The position numbers were made by a program, and so were the translations under genes. The notes under the pieces are model-generated. The model was not told the origin of the DNA. It saw nothing but the letters and a program-made list of their open reading frames with translations, and did no database searches. 64,000 nucleotides of DNA from Hydractinia symbiolongicarpus (lineage: Eukaryota; Cnidaria; Hydrozoa; Anthoathecata; Hydractiniidae): positions 24,036,001-24,100,000 of the forward strand of contig NC_079888.1 of NCBI RefSeq assembly GCF_029227915.1, in the 5' to 3' direction. The number at the start of each line of letters is the position of its first letter. Position 1 is the stretch's first letter. Shown here one piece after another: positions 63,001 to 64,000 of this stretch.

Positions 63001-63640
63001 CATTCGACTATACGGGCCAAGCCCGGGATTTACGGGAAATCGCGGGTTTTCGTTTGCCGGCGATTAAACTTTTTTTATTCAGCGTCTCATCAAAAATGAA
63101 AACATTTTTGAAAACTACAAGTCTCATGCGTTTAGGGGTAAAAAGATAATATAAAAGATCGTTCGGGAAATGAGTTTACTCCCTGGGTACTTTTTTGTAT
63201 ACTTTTGACTATACGGGCCAAGCCCGGGATTTACGGGAAGTCGCGGGTTTTCGTTTGCCGGCAATTAAACTTCTTTTATTCAGCGTCTCATCAAAAATGA
63301 AAACATTTTTAAAAACTACAAGTCTTATGCGTTTTAGTGGTGAAAAAATAATTTAAAAAATCGTTCGGGAATTGAGTTTACTCCCTGGGTACTTTCTTTG
63401 TATACTTTTGACTATACGGGCCGAGTCCGGGATTTAGGGAAATAGCAGGTTTTCGTTTGCAGGCGATTAAACTGCTTTTATTCAGCGTCTCATCAAAAAT
63501 GAAAACATTTTTGAAAACTACAAGTCTCATGCGTTTTAGTGGTGAAAAAATAATTTAAAAAATCGTTCGGGAATTGAGTTTACTCCCTTGGTACTTTCTT
63601 TGTATACTTTTGACTATACGGGCGAAGCCGGGATTTACGG
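60071..63640 (+). repeat. 20-monomer duplication, second copy
   Basis: This is the partner of 56,025-59,603. The match ends at about 63,640, where GGCGAAGCCGGG is joined directly to the GATATCGCG type, as if about two monomers had been removed by recombination. One A is missing in the A-run near 61,942. Confidence 0.8.
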
Positions 63641-64000
63641 GATATCGCGGGTTTTCGTTTGTCGGCGATTAAACTGCTTTTATTCAGCATCTCATCAAAA
63701 ATGAAAACATTCTTGAAAACTACAAGTCTCATGCGTTTTAGTGGTAAAAAAATAATTTAAAAAATCGTTTGGGAAATGAGTTTACTCCCTGGGTACTTTC
63801 TTTGTATACTTTTGACTATACGGGCCGAACCAGGATTTACGGGAAATCGCAGGTTTTCGTTTGCCGGCGATTAAACTTCTTTTATTCAGCGTCTCATCAA
63901 AAATGAAAACATTTTTAAAAACTACAAGTCTTATGCGTTTTAGTGGTGAAAAAATAATTTAAAAAATCGTTCTGGAAATGAGTTTACTCACAGGGTACTC

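Larger units (their letters stand above)
49799..64000 (+). repeat. Satellite block V, forward orientation
   Basis: About 70 forward monomers run to the window end, which cuts a monomer. The first ~900 bp complete copy B. Then come 3-monomer and 7-monomer higher-order repeats. Markers found mainly here are GAGATTACTCC, TTTAGGGGTAAAAA, CAGCATCTCATC with ACATTCTTG, and ACGGGATATCGCG. No gene is present; the repeated 64-codon frames are all the same monomer register. Confidence 0.96.
53650..64000 (+). repeat. 7-monomer higher-order repeat (~1,416 bp)
   Basis: Equivalent monomers start at 53,653 and 55,071 (1,418 bp), at 57,297 and 58,713 (1,416 bp), and at 61,343 and 62,758 (1,415 bp). The marker TAAAAAGATAATATAAAAGATCG recurs with the same spacing near 57,680 and 59,096, and near 61,726 and 63,141. 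Between these pairs are 11- and 13-monomer intervals, so the 7-monomer unit is interrupted by extra monomers. Confidence 0.82.

Overview
The window is almost entirely one tandem satellite DNA. A monomer of about 203 bp (202-204 bp, about 38% GC) fills every part of the 64 kb except one retrotransposon fragment of about 1.3 kb at 45,623-46,927. I estimate about 310 monomers. Both window edges fall inside monomers, so neither end of the array is visible. I see no host gene, tRNA, rRNA or CRISPR array. The only credible protein-coding sequence is the reverse transcriptase (RT) end of a non-LTR retrotransposon. It carries FxxxD-type, GVPQGS and YADD motifs, a 3' UTR and a TAAA microsatellite tail. 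This points to a eukaryote, very probably an animal. The style of the RT resembles elements common in cnidarians and other marine invertebrates, but that is an inference and no species can be named.

Layout: taking 'forward' as the monomer orientation at position 1, the array runs forward from 1 to about 16,587, reverse from about 16,588 to 29,675, forward from about 29,676 to 32,968, reverse from about 32,969 to 49,797 (interrupted by the retrotransposon), and forward from about 49,798 to 64,000. The two forward-to-reverse junctions are the same junction, and so are the two reverse-to-forward junctions. An inversion-bearing block (copy A, about 13,989-30,371, 16,383 bp, about 81 monomers) was duplicated in tandem to give copy B (about 30,372-50,696). 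The copies then diverged by local tandem gains and losses. Copy A alone has an extra 11-monomer duplication. Copy B alone has 8-monomer and 16-monomer duplications and the retrotransposon. The empty insertion site is readable in copy A at about 26,400.

Higher-order organisation differs by region. The left forward block has a 5-monomer unit (1,014 bp) embedded in larger 12- and 27-monomer repeats. The right forward block has a 3-monomer unit (about 607 bp, 51.4-53.5 kb) and then a 7-monomer unit (about 1,416 bp, from 53.6 kb), overlain by a 4,046-bp (20-monomer) duplication. The order of events I infer is: monomer array, two inversion junctions, 16.4-kb tandem duplication, local amplifications, retrotransposon insertion. 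Such higher-order satellites with strand switches occur in centromeric or other heterochromatin, but nothing in the sequence proves that role here.
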